Shown: positions 1 through 9,259, numbered from the stretch's first letter. The stretch is 64,000 nt of DNA from Dryocola clanedunensis subsp. sulfonylureivorans (GCF_016756775.1 NZ_JAERMU010000008.1:124001-188000), one strand, 5' to 3'. Program-made: numbers and translations. The notes: generated by a model not told the origin, from the letters alone.

Positions 1-424
1 CGGTAAACATCCCGTAGCAGCGGTCCTGCACAGTCTGGCCTTTCCACCACGGGCAGATTTCATGCATCACGGCTTTGTCTTCTTCCGTAATAGAGAAGCC
101 CGCGCCCGGACGGTCGCCCAGCTCGTCGATCTCTGTTTCAATCCAGCCCACGGTATATTCCGGGAAGAAAGGCGCACCGCGCACGTGGCTGGCCTGGTTG
201 CCGACAATCAGCTCATCATGTTTGATCCAGATGGTGCGTTCGGCGAGATGATGTGCCAGCGCCAGCGCGCGGCGAACCGGCAGCGGTTTATCCTGATGCT
301 GCTGATAAATAGTAGTGTAGTGCCGGGCGCGCTCGGTACACACCGGCGGCTTCACGATATGGATCAGCGCTTCTTTGTGCGCTTTGACGCGCGGGCTGAG
401 AAAGTTCAGGTTCAGTTCGGTCAT
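1..424 (-). CDS. pflF: Glycyl radical enzyme PflF (YbiW), N-terminal part
   Basis: This is the N-terminal 141 residues of a pyruvate formate-lyase-like glycyl radical enzyme; the gene runs off the left edge. The protein starts MTELNLNFLSPRVKAHKEAL and includes a stretch rich in conserved residues (IWIKHDELIVGNQ, FFPEYTVGWIE) typical of the PFL/glycerol-dehydratase N-terminus. The catalytic Cys and the C-terminal glycyl radical loop are outside the window, so substrate cannot be judged. It lies 5 nt downstream of the pflE activase stop on the same strand, the ybiY-ybiW arrangement of E. coli, so the two are cotranscribed and PflE is the expected activator. The family works only without oxygen. 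The name rests on similarity and neighbourhood. Confidence 0.9.
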   Translation of the reverse strand, partial: MTELNLNFLSPRVKAHKEALIHIVKPPVCTERARHYTTIYQQHQDKPLPVRRALALAHHLAERTIWIKHDELIVGNQASHVRGAPFFPEYTVGWIETEIDELGDRPGAGFSITEEDKAVMHEICPWWKGQTVQDRCYGMFT

Positions 425-429
425 GATGT

Positions 430-1329
430 TTATCCTCTTATCCAGGCGGTCATGCCTTTCTGGCTGGCATACTGTTCGGCAAACTGCAGCAGGTCGGGCG
501 CATCAAGGGGTTTCTGCGCTGCCAGATAGGGCACGTTCAGGAGTTTGTATTTGTTGATACCTAAGGTGTGGTAGGGCAAAAAATGAATCGCCTTCGCGCC
601 GATTTCGTCGGCGGCAAAATCGCTGATGGCGCGAATGGACCGCTCATCAGCGTTAAAATCAGGGATCAGCGGCACGCGAATGGTCATCTCCACGCCGTGG
701 GCGGCAAGCCTGCGGAAGTTATCCAGCACCCGGTCGGCATTGCCGTCCGTCCACTGCTTAAAGCGCTGTTTATCGACGTGTTTGAGATCCGCCAGCAGCA
801 GATCCAGATGCGGGAGTGAAGGTTCGATATACTTCCACGGCACGTGCAGACAGGATTCTACGGCGGTGTTGATTCCGGCTTCTTTGCTGCGTTGCAGCAG
901 CGTGCGCGCCAATTCAGACTGCATAAACGGCTCGCCGCCCGAGAGGGTAATGCCGCCGCCGCTGCGGTCGTAAAACGGCTTATCGCGCAGCACTTTTTCC
1001 ATAATGGCGTCTGCGCTATGGGTTTCGCCGCACACGGTCAGCGCCTGCGTCGGACAGCAGTCGTTTAAAGCAAGAATGTCGGCATCGGTGACTTTTCCCC
1101 GGGCGATAACCAGTTTGTTATCTGTGCGGGAGATCGCCTGCGGCGCGGCATGCTGGCAAAGCTCGCATCCGGCGAGGCAGAGACGTTCGTCAAATAAGAT
1201 GTCGTGCGTGCGGGCGCGGCTTTCAGGGTTCTGGCACCAGCGGCAGCCGAGAGAGCAGCCTTTCAGGAAGACGACCGTGCGGATGCCCGGGCCGTCATGT
1301 GTCGAGTAACGCTGAATATTGAAAAGCAT
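430..1329 (-). CDS. pflE: Glycyl radical enzyme activase PflE (YbiY)
   Basis: Radical SAM activating enzyme that generates the glycyl radical on the neighbouring PflF. At 299 aa it has the family length. The radical-SAM cluster motif CxxxCxxC is visible as CSLGCRWC near residue 25, followed by a ferredoxin-like insert with further cysteines (CLAGCELC and, later, CCP) that would hold auxiliary 4Fe-4S clusters. The SAM-binding GGEP motif appears as LSGGEPFMQ in the middle. The start ATG at 1329 is close to the motif, as usual. It is transcribed leftward, first in the pflE-pflF operon, and diverges from fsaA with about 130 nt between the starts. Activity is expected in the cytoplasm under anaerobiosis. 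Confidence 0.92.
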   Translation of the reverse strand: MLFNIQRYSTHDGPGIRTVVFLKGCSLGCRWCQNPESRARTHDILFDERLCLAGCELCQHAAPQAISRTDNKLVIARGKVTDADILALNDCCPTQALTVCGETHSADAIMEKVLRDKPFYDRSGGGITLSGGEPFMQSELARTLLQRSKEAGINTAVESCLHVPWKYIEPSLPHLDLLLADLKHVDKQRFKQWTDGNADRVLDNFRRLAAHGVEMTIRVPLIPDFNADERSIRAISDFAADEIGAKAIHFLPYHTLGINKYKLLNVPYLAAQKPLDAPDLLQFAEQYASQKGMTAWIRG

Positions 1330-1462
1330 AATTACGCCCTTAACTTTCTTTCGTAAATTAAATAGGTTTCGAATGAAAGTTTTATTGATTTCGATCAGGA
1401 ATCAATCAGAAGGCGAAGCTATGATGACGGCAATGAGATCTGCAACGAATCTGGAGAACCTT

Positions 1463-2125
1463 ATGGAACTGTATTTAGATACCGCCGACGTGGCTGCCGT
1501 TAAGCGGCTGGCTCGCGTTCTGCCCCTGCAGGGCGTGACGACTAACCCATCGATTGTTGCCAAAGCCGGCAAGCCGATCTGGGACGTATTACCTGCGTTG
1601 CAGGATGCGCTGGGTGGAGAAGGCAAGCTGTTTGCTCAGGTCATTGCGGCAAATGCGGATGAGATGGTGCGTGAAGCGCAGCTGTTGACCAGCCGTATAC
1701 CGGGAATCGTAGTGAAAGTACCGACGACGGTCGAAGGCCTTGCGGCGATGAAACAGCTGAAAGTTCTGGGCATCCCAACGCTTGGCACCGCTGTCTACGG
1801 TGCGGCACAGGGGCTGCTGGCCGCGCTGGCCGGTGCGGAATACGTTGCGCCGTATGTGAATCGCCTGGACGCGCAGGGCGGCGACGGCATTCAGATGGTT
1901 CAGGATCTGCAGCAGCTGCTGACGCTGCATGCGCCGCAGTCCAAAGTGCTGGCCGCGAGCTTCCGCACGCCGCATCAGGCCATGTCCTGCCTGCTGGCGG
2001 GCTGTGAGTCCATCACCTTACCGGTAGACGTCGCCGATCAGCTGCTGACCACACCCGCCGTCACCGCCGCCATCGCTACCTTTGAAAAAGACTGGCAGAG
2101 TGCTTTTGGTTCTTTAAGCCTCTGA
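1463..2125 (+). CDS. fsaA: Fructose-6-phosphate aldolase FsaA
   Basis: Class I aldolase of the transaldolase-like family that splits fructose 6-phosphate into dihydroxyacetone and glyceraldehyde 3-phosphate. The start ATG at 1463 has GGAG at 1453-1456 and gives 220 aa, the length of E. coli FsaA. An in-frame upstream extension exists but lacks the family's N-terminus, which begins [10 protein letters not shown]. The Schiff-base lysine is K85 within GIVVKVP, and the GVTTNPS motif of the family is at residues 24-30. It is divergent from pflE as in E. coli. A 7-bp stem (2136-2142/2147-2153) just after the stop may end the message but lacks a clear T-tract. Confidence 0.95.
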   Translation: MELYLDTADVAAVKRLARVLPLQGVTTNPSIVAKAGKPIWDVLPALQDALGGEGKLFAQVIAANADEMVREAQLLTSRIPGIVVKVPTTVEGLAAMKQLKVLGIPTLGTAVYGAAQGLLAALAGAEYVAPYVNRLDAQGGDGIQMVQDLQQLLTLHAPQSKVLAASFRTPHQAMSCLLAGCESITLPVDVADQLLTTPAVTAAIATFEKDWQSAFGSLSL

Positions 2126-2167
2126 TAAATGACCTCCTCTCCGCCGGGAGAGGAAATATCAGGTGTC

Positions 2168-2350
2168 TCAAATCTCCCACGGCGATTTTTTCAACTCGCC
2201 GTCCTGCGGCGCTTCGCCGCGGGCAATGCTCAGCAGCTCCGCCTTCAGGATCTCAAGGTTGTTAATCGCCGAGGCGTGATCGCCGCCGACCAGAATATCC
2301 AGTACCGTATCAATACGTCTGGCGAGCTGCTGCGGGTCCACTGTAGGCAT
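2168..2350 (-). CDS. Small conserved-looking hypothetical protein, 60 aa
   Basis: I do not recognise this gene. The chosen start ATG at 2350 (MPTVDPQQLARRIDTVLDIL) has AAGGAT a few bases upstream and gives 60 aa; a longer 86-residue reading frame would need an unsupported start. The protein is short, acidic to neutral, lacks membrane segments or a signal peptide, and reads as two or three amphipathic helices (ARRIDTVLDILV, AINNLEILKAELLSIA) with a charged tail ending KKSPWEI. It converges on fsaA and ends about 40 nt from that stop. Codon use looks like the surrounding core genes, which favours a real gene. Function unknown. Confidence 0.6.
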   Translation of the reverse strand: MPTVDPQQLARRIDTVLDILVGGDHASAINNLEILKAELLSIARGEAPQDGELKKSPWEI

Positions 2351-2491
2351 AGCGCATCCTTTTATCTGCGGGTTAACGTTAGCGAATAATGCAAAAAAAG
2401 GCCGCCAAAGAGAAGGCGCAAGAGCCATTTTTTCCGCTATTCATCAACAGATTATCGCACAAGATATAAGTAATGATGATTAAAGGCGGCT

Positions 2492-2540
2492 ATCCGCGAG
2501 CATGAGCCACGGGCACGTCGCTGATTTTTGTTGTCCAGGA
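2492..2540 (+). repeat. Detached copy of the umuC 3' end (left direct repeat)
   Basis: These 49 bases are identical to 5644-5692, the last codons and stop of umuC, in the same orientation. Nothing else of umuC is present here. The copy lies 3,152 bp from its partner and the pair encloses the gtr operon, as expected of attL/attR created by site-specific integration at a gene 3' end. Confidence 0.85.
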
Positions 2541-2718
2541 GGAGGCTGGGCTGTACCGCCCAGTGGATTTCAGACTCTCCTGTCTTGACAAAACGTTTTA
2601 AGGAAGCAACGCAACAGCTAAATTTTGTGCTTTTCAGTGATAAATGTTGATTTGAGTTCGGGATGTCCAGGGAAATGATGGTAAACTTTCCCGCTTTGCA
2701 TAACTCATCAAATTGATA
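2541..2718 (+). promoter_or_regulatory. Leader region of the gtr operon
   Basis: This gene-free stretch precedes gtrA. It contains a 6-bp perfect inverted repeat (CTGGGC at 2546-2551, GCCCAG at 2558-2563) and a TTGACA hexamer at 2585-2590 without a convincing -10 at the right distance. I see none of the GATC clusters that give OxyR/Dam phase variation to Salmonella gtr operons. The promoter is therefore presumed, not located. Confidence 0.3.
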
Positions 2719-3078
2719 ATGTGGCATTACTTCATTAAATACACGTCTGTCGGCGTGATAAATACGTTAATACACTGGTTGGTGTTCGCGGTTTGCATCT
2801 ACGTGTATCACACCCATCAGGCCCTCGCTAATTTCCTGGGATTTAGCCTCGCGGTCAGTTTTTCTTTCTATGCTAATGCCCGCTACACCTTCAGGATGAC
2901 AACAACAAAGCGGCGCTATGTGATGTATGTCGGTTTTATGGGCTTGCTTAGTATTGCCTCCGGCTGGGCAGCAGAAAAATGTGGTCTGCCACCGCTTGCA
3001 ACGCTTGTTGGTTTTTCCGCTTTGAGTCTGATCTGCGGTTTTATCTACTCAAAATTCATTGTATTCAAGGACGCATGA
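2719..3078 (+). CDS. gtrA: GtrA-family flippase for bactoprenol-linked glucose
   Basis: Small inner-membrane protein (119 aa, four predicted membrane segments) of the GtrA family, thought to flip undecaprenyl-phosphate-glucose to the periplasm for O-antigen modification. The start ATG at 2719 gives [20 protein letters not shown], the usual GtrA opening with the conserved short N-terminus; a TTG six bases upstream is less likely. The FYANARYTF and FIYSKFIVF motifs are characteristic. It is first in a tightly coupled three-gene operon, its stop overlapping the start of gtrB. Low GC compared with flanking genes suggests acquisition. Confidence 0.9.
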   Translation: MWHYFIKYTSVGVINTLIHWLVFAVCIYVYHTHQALANFLGFSLAVSFSFYANARYTFRMTTTKRRYVMYVGFMGLLSIASGWAAEKCGLPPLATLVGFSALSLICGFIYSKFIVFKDA

Positions 3079-4034
3079 TGAAAATCTCACTGGTTGTTCC
3101 TGTATTCAACGAAGAAGAAACCATTGGTATTTTTTATAAGGCGGTTCGCGAGTATCAGGCGTTACAGGCCCATGATGTTGAAATTGTCTTCATTAATGAT
3201 GGCAGCCATGATGCTACAGAATCGATCATCAACGCACTAGCTGTTGCCGATCCTCTTGTTGTCCCCCTCTCGTTAACAAGAAACTTTGGTAAGGAGCCGG
3301 CACTTTTTGCCGGGCTGGATAACGCCAGCGGTGACGCCATTATTCCTATTGATGTGGACCTTCAGGATCCGATTAGCGTCATTCCACAACTCATTGATAA
3401 ATGGCTTGAAGGCGCAGATATAGTGCTGGCTAAACGCTCAGATCGTTCCATTGACAGCCATTTGAAACGTAAAACGGCCGGCTGGTTCTATAAGCTACAT
3501 AATAAAATTAGCACCCCGCATATTGAAGAAAACGTTGGTGATTTTCGGCTGATGAGCCGCGAGGTGGTGGATAACATCAGGCAGTTGCCTGAACGCAACC
3601 TGTTCATGAAAGGCATTCTGTCCTGGGTCGGTGGGCGTACTGAGGTCGTCATGTATGCCAGGGCAGAACGTATCGCCGGTAAAAGTAAGTTCAACGGCTG
3701 GAAACTCTGGAACCTGGCGCTGGAAGGTATCACATCTTTCTCTACTTTCCCTTTGCGTATATGGACTTACATTGGTCTGGTTGTGGCAATGCTCTCCTTC
3801 ACTTATGGCTTCTGGATGATTTTAGACAAGGTGATTTGGGGGAACAGTGTCAGAGGGTATGCCTCGCTAATTACCTCTATTTTATTCCTGGGCGGTATCC
3901 AACTCATTGGGATTGGGGTTCTGGGTGAATATATTGGGCGCATTTATATTGAGGCGAAAAAACGCCCAAGGTATATCCTCAAGAAACAAATCATTACCAG
4001 ACGACAAGAAACAAAAGAAGATAAGGATCGTTAA
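3075..4034 (+). CDS. gtrB: GtrB bactoprenol glucosyltransferase
   Basis: GT2-family enzyme that transfers glucose from UDP-glucose to undecaprenyl phosphate on the inner face of the inner membrane. The N-terminal domain begins [15 protein letters not shown], the nucleotide-sugar fold signature, and carries a DxD-type motif in PIDVDLQDP near residue 95. Two C-terminal membrane helices follow (around residues 230-255 and 265-290), ending with the positively charged [11 protein letters not shown] tail typical of GtrB. Two adjacent ATGs (3075 and 3078) are possible; both overlap the gtrA stop, giving 319 or 318 aa. The stop overlaps the start of the next gene (TAATG), so the three are translationally coupled. 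Confidence 0.9.
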   Translation: MMKISLVVPVFNEEETIGIFYKAVREYQALQAHDVEIVFINDGSHDATESIINALAVADPLVVPLSLTRNFGKEPALFAGLDNASGDAIIPIDVDLQDPISVIPQLIDKWLEGADIVLAKRSDRSIDSHLKRKTAGWFYKLHNKISTPHIEENVGDFRLMSREVVDNIRQLPERNLFMKGILSWVGGRTEVVMYARAERIAGKSKFNGWKLWNLALEGITSFSTFPLRIWTYIGLVVAMLSFTYGFWMILDKVIWGNSVRGYASLITSILFLGGIQLIGIGVLGEYIGRIYIEAKKRPRYILKKQIITRRQETKEDKDR

Positions 4035-5581
4035 TGAAAAGCATCACCAATAAACTTGTACTTTTAATTGCCTTTTTTTCTGTATTCATTATTGAATGGT
4101 ATACCCCGATTCACTCAGATGATTATCGGTATGCATTACTGGGACTCTCCTTCGACGCGCACCTGCATCATTACCTTACGTGGAGCGGACGTATTGTCGC
4201 TGACTACAGCAGTACACTGCTACTCGCTTCCGAATCAAGGTTCATTTTTTCTGCGCTGACGGCCCTGGTGGCGGTACTATTCTGTTATATCATCGTTAAA
4301 ACGCCGACCGGAACATTGCGATGGAGAAAATATGATGCCGCCATATTTACGCTCATTTTTGTCACATTTTGGGTCGCTAACCCAAACATTGGACAAACAG
4401 TTTTTTGGCTAGTCGGTAGTGCGAATTATCTCTGGACCAACCTGTTTGTCGTCGCATGGATATGGAATCTTTACCGTATTCAGATTCAGCGAGAGGAACG
4501 TACGCAATTTGTTATGCTCCTTTTAGGCGTACTCGCGGGTTGCTCCAATGAAAGCGCTGCCCCCTTCGTTGTGGGGCTTGCGGCGCTCGCTGTTGTCTAT
4601 GATTTCTGGTTAAACAAGAAGTTACAGCTTAACAAGTGTCTTTATTTTATCTCGACACTGTTCGGTGCCAGCGTATTAATTTTTTCGCCAGGGAATTTTA
4701 TTCGTGCATCAGGATTACATGCCGTCAACTGGTACAATAAATCTATCCTCGAGAGGCTGGAAATTCATCTCAGCGAGCGTTTCTTCAACCACCTTGCGCT
4801 GATCTGGATCTCCTATGTCGTGCTGGCTTTGCTCGGCATTATCTTTGTCTTTGCTCGTAAAAAAGAGTGTCGGTTTAACAAATTCAACCTCAGCATAATT
4901 GTGCTTATGCTGTTGGTCGGGGTCGGCACGGCCTTCATTATGATGGCTTCTCCTTCTTACCCGGATCGGGTAATGATGTCGACTTTTGTGTTTTTCCTGT
5001 TAGCGATCTCGTTTCTGGTACGTGAGCTGGTTAATACCACAAACAAACAAGTGCTCAACGGTGTGTATGTGTTGACCGCCATCGTGTGCGCGGTGTTTAT
5101 CTGGTCGTTCTCTCTGATGTATGCAGCATATACCCGTGTATACCAGCAGGATCAGGTACGGCTTGATGTCATTAAATCCCAGTTAATGCAGAAAAAAACT
5201 GACTTTACGATCCCTGATTTTCACTTCCTGAAAATGCAGAACAGCGGCGGCGAGTTTGGCTTTTTCCACGATCCTGCGGTCTATGGGGAGTATTTTGGGG
5301 CGCGCACAATCAACAGGAAAAAAGTTAATTTTGATTATTCTGTGTTGGCTGCAGGTAAGAGTGTCGCGCTGAACGACTTCACCACGGTCAGATATAACAA
5401 CGACGGAGATTTGATGCTGGTTAGCCTTCGTCCGTTAGAGGGCACGTTGCATTTCAATGCCGGGGGCATCGCAACTGAAATGCCGATGTCACGATGGAAA
5501 TTTGCACAAATCAACAACCAATACTGGTATTACACCCATATCAACAAAGGTGACGTAACCAACGTTACGCTGGCCAAGTAA
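4034..5581 (+). CDS. Serotype-specific membrane glycosyltransferase of the gtr operon (GtrC-like position)
   Basis: A 515-aa polytopic protein with about ten hydrophobic segments and a C-terminal periplasmic domain of about 130 residues after the last helix (from around YAAYTRVYQQDQ). Its third place after gtrA and gtrB is that of the variable gtrC-type gene, which attaches the flipped sugar to the O-antigen in the periplasm. Near the N-terminus an acidic pair, HSDDYRY, precedes the second helix; an Asp/Glu pair in the first periplasmic loop is what is expected of such GT-C enzymes. Sequence resembles uncharacterised GT-C-like membrane proteins rather than a named Gtr. Sugar and linkage cannot be predicted. 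RBS AAGGAT lies within the gtrB end. Confidence 0.75.
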   Translation: MKSITNKLVLLIAFFSVFIIEWYTPIHSDDYRYALLGLSFDAHLHHYLTWSGRIVADYSSTLLLASESRFIFSALTALVAVLFCYIIVKTPTGTLRWRKYDAAIFTLIFVTFWVANPNIGQTVFWLVGSANYLWTNLFVVAWIWNLYRIQIQREERTQFVMLLLGVLAGCSNESAAPFVVGLAALAVVYDFWLNKKLQLNKCLYFISTLFGASVLIFSPGNFIRASGLHAVNWYNKSILERLEIHLSERFFNHLALIWISYVVLALLGIIFVFARKKECRFNKFNLSIIVLMLLVGVGTAFIMMASPSYPDRVMMSTFVFFLLAISFLVRELVNTTNKQVLNGVYVLTAIVCAVFIWSFSLMYAAYTRVYQQDQVRLDVIKSQLMQKKTDFTIPDFHFLKMQNSGGEFGFFHDPAVYGEYFGARTINRKKVNFDYSVLAAGKSVALNDFTTVRYNNDGDLMLVSLRPLEGTLHFNAGGIATEMPMSRWKFAQINNQYWYYTHINKGDVTNVTLAK

Positions 5582-5587
5582 ATCAGG

Positions 5588-5614
5588 CGGCCTGCCGCCA
5601 TTGGTGGCAGGCCG
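5588..5614 (+). terminator. Hairpin after the gtr operon
   Basis: A strong GC-rich inverted repeat (left arm 5588-5596, right arm 5606-5614, nine perfect pairs plus inner pairs) follows the last gtr stop by 6 nt. No T-run follows, so it may work with Rho or only stabilise the message. It lies between convergent genes and could serve both strands. Confidence 0.5.
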
Positions 5615-5641
5615 TGATCGGTTGCTGACAAAGCAAATCTT

Positions 5642-6904
5642 TCATCCGCGAGCATGAGCCACGGGCACGTCGCTGATTTTTGTTGTCCAGGACTGGGAAA
5701 GCAGAGCGCGTTTCATCTGCCACTCCTGCTGAATACCCTGACCGGCAAACCAGAGTTTGCTCATACCTTTCTTTTTCACCTCGTCGAGCAGGCCCATCAG
5801 GGCTTCGCTGTTGGGGCGCGGAGCACGATCGTCAAACAAATTCAGCTGCGCTACGCCCTGACTGTAGAAATCCCCCAGCATGACTCCCGCCTTTTGATAG
5901 CGTGGCCCGCTCTTCCAGATTTCATCCAGGCAGCGAGTCGCCGCCGCTATAATGTCACGAGTGTCCTGCGTGGGGGTCATAAGCCGGGTGCCGCAGCTGT
6001 TGCCGTAATAAGGTTCGTGAAGATCGAACGGGCTGCTTTTGATAAAGGCGCTGATGTAGCAGCAATACTGGTGCTGGGCGCGAAGTTTTTCGGCGGCGCG
6101 TGCGGCATAGTTGCATATCGCTTCCCGAACGGAGCGGTAATCCTGCACGCGGGTGCCAAACGAGCGGGAGCTGATAATTTCCTGTTTTACCGGCACAAAC
6201 TCCTCAAATGCCAGACAGGGCTCACCGCGCAATTCGCGAACCGTTCTTTCCAGCACGACGCTGAAGTGTTTGCGGATAAACCGCAGATCGCTGTCTGCCA
6301 GCTGGAGTACGTTGTCGATTCCCATAGCGTTCAGCTTTTTACCTATTCGCCGTCCCACGCCCCAGACTTCGCTGACGGGCATCAGCGCCATCAGCTTTCG
6401 TTGCCGCTCGCGGCTGGAAAGATCGACCACGCCTTCGGTCTGCGTCCAGAGCTTAGCCGCATGGTTGGCGAGCTTCGCCAGCGTTTTGGTGGGCGCTATT
6501 CCCACCCCTACGGTCAGCCGGGTGCGTTTATAAATAGTCCTGCGGATCTCTCGTCCAAAAGCGTCCAGATCGCGAATACCGGTTACGTCGGCGAAGGCTT
6601 CATCGATGCTGTAAACCTCCACGCGTGGGCAGATCTCTTCCAGCGTATCCATTACCCGATAGCTCATATCCCCATACAGCTCGTAGTTGCTGCTGAAGGT
6701 GATAACGTTATGCTTCTCGAAGATATCCCGCTGCTTGAAGTAGGGCGCACCCATGGTGATAGCCAGCTTTTTAGCTTCTGCCGAACGGGCGATCACGCAG
6801 CCATCGTTATTGGAAAGCACCACCACCGGCAGGCCCTGTAGCTTTGGGTTCCAGGCCAGCTCGCAGCCGGCATAAAATGAATTCACATCGACAAGGGCAA
6901 ACAT
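5642..6904 (-). CDS. umuC: DNA polymerase V catalytic subunit UmuC
   Basis: Y-family translesion polymerase, 420 aa (E. coli 422). The start ATG at 6904 gives MFALVDVNSFYAGCE with the catalytic Asp of the DVNSFYA motif; the second catalytic site is YSIDEAFAD near residue 100. A little-finger domain and the UmuC C-terminal extension follow, with the beta-clamp-binding-like QLNLFDD around residue 355. It starts 7 nt after umuD on the same strand, forming a standard umuDC operon under LexA control. The last 16 codons and stop are the 49-bp sequence duplicated at 2492-2540, so the 3' end is an integration site. A longer in-frame start inside umuD is not supported. Confidence 0.95.
   Translation of the reverse strand: MFALVDVNSFYAGCELAWNPKLQGLPVVVLSNNDGCVIARSAEAKKLAITMGAPYFKQRDIFEKHNVITFSSNYELYGDMSYRVMDTLEEICPRVEVYSIDEAFADVTGIRDLDAFGREIRRTIYKRTRLTVGVGIAPTKTLAKLANHAAKLWTQTEGVVDLSSRERQRKLMALMPVSEVWGVGRRIGKKLNAMGIDNVLQLADSDLRFIRKHFSVVLERTVRELRGEPCLAFEEFVPVKQEIISSRSFGTRVQDYRSVREAICNYAARAAEKLRAQHQYCCYISAFIKSSPFDLHEPYYGNSCGTRLMTPTQDTRDIIAAATRCLDEIWKSGPRYQKAGVMLGDFYSQGVAQLNLFDDRAPRPNSEALMGLLDEVKKKGMSKLWFAGQGIQQEWQMKRALLSQSWTTKISDVPVAHARG
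5644..5692 (+). repeat. umuC 3'-end direct repeat (right copy)
   Basis: The right partner of the 49-bp perfect repeat, here forming the true 3' end of the intact umuC gene (read on the minus strand). Identity stops sharply at 5693, where umuC continues and the left copy diverges into the gtr leader. Confidence 0.85.
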
Positions 6905-6911
6905 AGCGCGA

Positions 6912-7358
6912 TCAACTGGCTGACTGGCGGGCGCAAACGCGACGAAAAGTATTAATGACGGTAGTGACAACGCCCACGATGCGGGTATCGTCCTCATCAT
7001 TAAGCAAAATAGGCGCATACTCCGGGTTTTCTGCTCGCAGGTGTGGTGTGGGGCGCAGCACCAGGCGCTTCACGGTGAACTCACCGTTCAGGCAGGCGAC
7101 AACGATATCGTAATGGTCGGCCCGCAGGCTGCTGTCTACCAGCAGCAATGAGCCGTCCAGAATACCGGCATCCCGCATTGACTCACCCGAGACGCGCAGC
7201 ACGTAGGTTGCAGAAGGGTGGGAGATCAGGTGCTTTACCAGGTTGATCCCCTCATCCATATAATCGGCCGCCGGGCTGGGGAAGCCAGCAGAGATACGCT
7301 CCAGGTACAGGGGAAGCGTCGGGGAGGTCGGGCTGACGTCAAGACGGTACAACATCAT
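6912..7358 (-). CDS. umuD: UmuD, SOS mutagenesis protein (LexA-like autoprotease)
   Basis: S24-family self-cleaving protein that becomes UmuD' and forms DNA polymerase V with UmuC. The cleavage site is the AG in ERISAGFPSPAADY, the catalytic Ser lies in VSGESMRDAG and the Lys in FTVKRLVLRP, matching the Ser/Lys dyad of the family. At 148 aa it is slightly longer than the 139-aa E. coli protein, with extra residues at the C-terminus (FRRVCARQSAS). Two adjacent ATGs are available at the start. A perfect LexA box lies 20 nt upstream, so expression is SOS-induced with umuC. Confidence 0.95.
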   Translation of the reverse strand: MMLYRLDVSPTSPTLPLYLERISAGFPSPAADYMDEGINLVKHLISHPSATYVLRVSGESMRDAGILDGSLLLVDSSLRADHYDIVVACLNGEFTVKRLVLRPTPHLRAENPEYAPILLNDEDDTRIVGVVTTVINTFRRVCARQSAS

Positions 7359-7377
7359 GATCGGTTACTCATATGTA

Positions 7378-7393
7378 CTGTGAATATATACAG
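7378..7393 (-). promoter_or_regulatory. LexA box upstream of umuDC
   Basis: CTGT at 7378-7381 and ACAG at 7390-7393 with an 8-bp AT-rich spacer: a perfect match to the CTGT-N8-ACAG consensus. It lies 20 nt upstream of the umuD start, where LexA would block the promoter until DNA damage. Confidence 0.92.
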
Positions 7394-7570
7394 TGTTAAC
7401 TGAATCGCTGTCGCGATCAAGCCGCTTGCCGACACTTTCTGAAAAGCGCTTGATGTACTGATGAATTTAGCTCGTTATCACGGCGCGTTTCGGTAACTTC
7501 AGGCTAATTCAAAGAAATCGTTTCCGTTGCAGGGTAGAGTAGCGGCGTGTTGGATAACGGATGTCCGGAT

Positions 7571-9259
7571 ATGTATGAATTCAATTTAGTTTTGCTGCTG
7601 TTACAGCAAATGTGCGTGTTTCTGGTTATCGCCTGGCTGATGAGCAAAACGCGCCTGTTTATTCCGCTGGTGCAGGTCACCGTGCGTCTGCCGCACAAGC
7701 TGCTGTGCTACATCACCTTCTCCATCTTCTGCATTATGGGCACCTATTTTGGCCTGCATATCGAAGATTCAATTGCCAATACCCGCGCTATTGGTGCCGT
7801 AATGGGCGGCCTGCTGGGTGGGCCGGTGGTCGGTGGATTAGTGGGCCTGACCGGGGGCATTCATCGCTACTCCATGGGCGGAATGACGGCGCTCAGCTGC
7901 ATGATCTCCACCATTGCGGAGGGGCTGCTGGGCGGCCTTGTTCACAGCGTGCTTATCAAGCGCGGGCGGCCCGATAAAATTTTTAATCCGCTGGTGGCAG
8001 GCGGCGTCACGTTCGTGGCGGAAATGGTGCAGATGGCGATCATTCTGCTTATCGCCCGGCCTTTCCAGGACGCGCTGTCGCTGGTCAGCAATATTGCCGC
8101 GCCGATGATGGTGACCAACACCCTGGGCGCCGCGATGTTTATGCGCATCCTGCTGGACAGGCGCGCCATGTTTGAAAAATACACCTCGGCTTTCTCGGCG
8201 ACGGCGCTGAAAGTGGCGGCCTCGACGGAGGGGATCCTGCGGCGGGGCTTTAACGAAGAGAACAGTATGAAGGTGGCGCAGGTGCTGCTTAAGGAGCTGG
8301 ATATCGGCGCCGTGGCGATCACGGATCGCGAAAAGCTGCTGGCCTTTACCGGCATCGGTGACGATCACCATCTGGTGGGCAAACCCATCTCTTCTGACTA
8401 CACCTGGCGGGCCATCGAGCACGACGAGGTGGTCTATGCGGACGGCAACGAGATGCCTTACCGCTGCTCGCTGCACCCCAACTGCAAGCTCGGCTCAACG
8501 CTGGTGATCCCGCTGCGCGGTGAAAATAAGCGGGTTATCGGCACGATAAAATTGTACGAGGCCCGTAACCGACTCTTCAGCTCCATCAACCGTACGCTGG
8601 GGGAAGGCATCGCCCAGCTGCTGTCGGCCCAGATCCTTGCCGGCAAGTTCGAACAGCAAAAGGCGCTGCTGGCGCAGTCGGAAATCAAACTGCTGCATGC
8701 CCAGGTGAATCCGCACTTCCTGTTCAACGCCCTGAACACGCTGATGGCGGTCATCCGTAACGACAGTGAGAAAGCGGGGCAGCTGGTGCACTACCTGTCG
8801 ACGTTCTTTCGCAAAAATCTTAAGCGCTCCTCCGGCACGGTCACCCTGGCCGACGAGCTGGAACACGTGAACGCCTATCTGCAAATTGAGCTGGCGCGCT
8901 TCCCGACCCAGCTGAAGGTGGATTTACAGGTGCCGGACGCGCTGTCACAGCACAGCCTGCCCGCATTCACTTTGCAGCCGCTGGTGGAAAATGCCATTAA
9001 ACACGGCACTTCGCACCTGCTGTGCAACGGCAATATCATTATTCGCGCCTACGGCGAAAACGAGCTGGTGGTTGTTGAGGTGGAAGATAACGCCGGGCTG
9101 TACCAGCCGGAAAAAATCAGCGACGGGCTGGGCATGAGCCTGGTGGATAAACGTCTGCGCGCGCGTTTTGGCGACGATTACGGTATTACCGTAAGCTGCA
9201 AACCCGATGAGTTTACCCGCGTCACTTTAAGACTGCCGGTGGAGGGATCCGCATGTTGA
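7571..9259 (+). CDS. btsS: BtsS (YehU), high-affinity pyruvate sensor histidine kinase
   Basis: LytS-type sensor kinase of 562 aa (E. coli 561). The start ATG at 7571 gives [20 protein letters not shown], as in E. coli BtsS. The N-terminal half holds the 5TM-LytS membrane domain with [18 protein letters not shown], followed by a GAF-like region, then the His-kinase motif [18 protein letters not shown] (phosphoacceptor His) near residue 380 and an ATPase domain with [10 protein letters not shown] and [12 protein letters not shown]. BtsS senses extracellular pyruvate and phosphorylates BtsR, encoded immediately downstream with a 7-nt overlap. Its regulon in E. coli is essentially btsT, which is encoded 1.3 kb away here rather than far across the chromosome. 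Confidence 0.95.
   Translation: MYEFNLVLLLLQQMCVFLVIAWLMSKTRLFIPLVQVTVRLPHKLLCYITFSIFCIMGTYFGLHIEDSIANTRAIGAVMGGLLGGPVVGGLVGLTGGIHRYSMGGMTALSCMISTIAEGLLGGLVHSVLIKRGRPDKIFNPLVAGGVTFVAEMVQMAIILLIARPFQDALSLVSNIAAPMMVTNTLGAAMFMRILLDRRAMFEKYTSAFSATALKVAASTEGILRRGFNEENSMKVAQVLLKELDIGAVAITDREKLLAFTGIGDDHHLVGKPISSDYTWRAIEHDEVVYADGNEMPYRCSLHPNCKLGSTLVIPLRGENKRVIGTIKLYEARNRLFSSINRTLGEGIAQLLSAQILAGKFEQQKALLAQSEIKLLHAQVNPHFLFNALNTLMAVIRNDSEKAGQLVHYLSTFFRKNLKRSSGTVTLADELEHVNAYLQIELARFPTQLKVDLQVPDALSQHSLPAFTLQPLVENAIKHGTSHLLCNGNIIIRAYGENELVVVEVEDNAGLYQPEKISDGLGMSLVDKRLRARFGDDYGITVSCKPDEFTRVTLRLPVEGSAC

Larger units (their letters stand above)
2492..5692. mobile_element. Putative integrated element carrying a gtr operon, bounded by 49-bp umuC repeats
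   Basis: The segment between the two 49-bp direct repeats contains only gtrA, gtrB and a large membrane glycosyltransferase. Such gtr clusters are classic cargo of serotype-converting prophages, where they lie next to the attachment site and integrase. No integrase or other phage gene is visible, so this would be a remnant or a minimal cassette. The right repeat is part of the intact umuC, so integration preserved the gene. The three genes are clearly more AT-rich than their neighbours, supporting transfer. The element status is inferred from repeats and cargo. Confidence 0.6.

Noticed and set aside
2585-2590. TTGACA as -35 box of a gtr promoter
   Set aside because: No acceptable -10 hexamer at 15-19 bp, so I do not call a promoter there.
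2541-2718. OxyR/Dam phase-variation region of Salmonella gtr type
   Set aside because: No GATC cluster is present upstream of gtrA.
2452-2727. Leftward 91-codon frame covering the left umuC repeat and gtr leader
   Set aside because: It reads across the repeat boundary in a frame other than umuC, has no supporting start, and overlaps the gtr operon leader.
5654-6841. Plus-strand 395-codon frame opposite umuC
   Set aside because: Shadow of umuC; the umuC frame carries all polymerase motifs.
7838-8476. Leftward frame opposite btsS
   Set aside because: Antisense shadow of a well-recognised kinase gene, His/Arg-rich without motifs.
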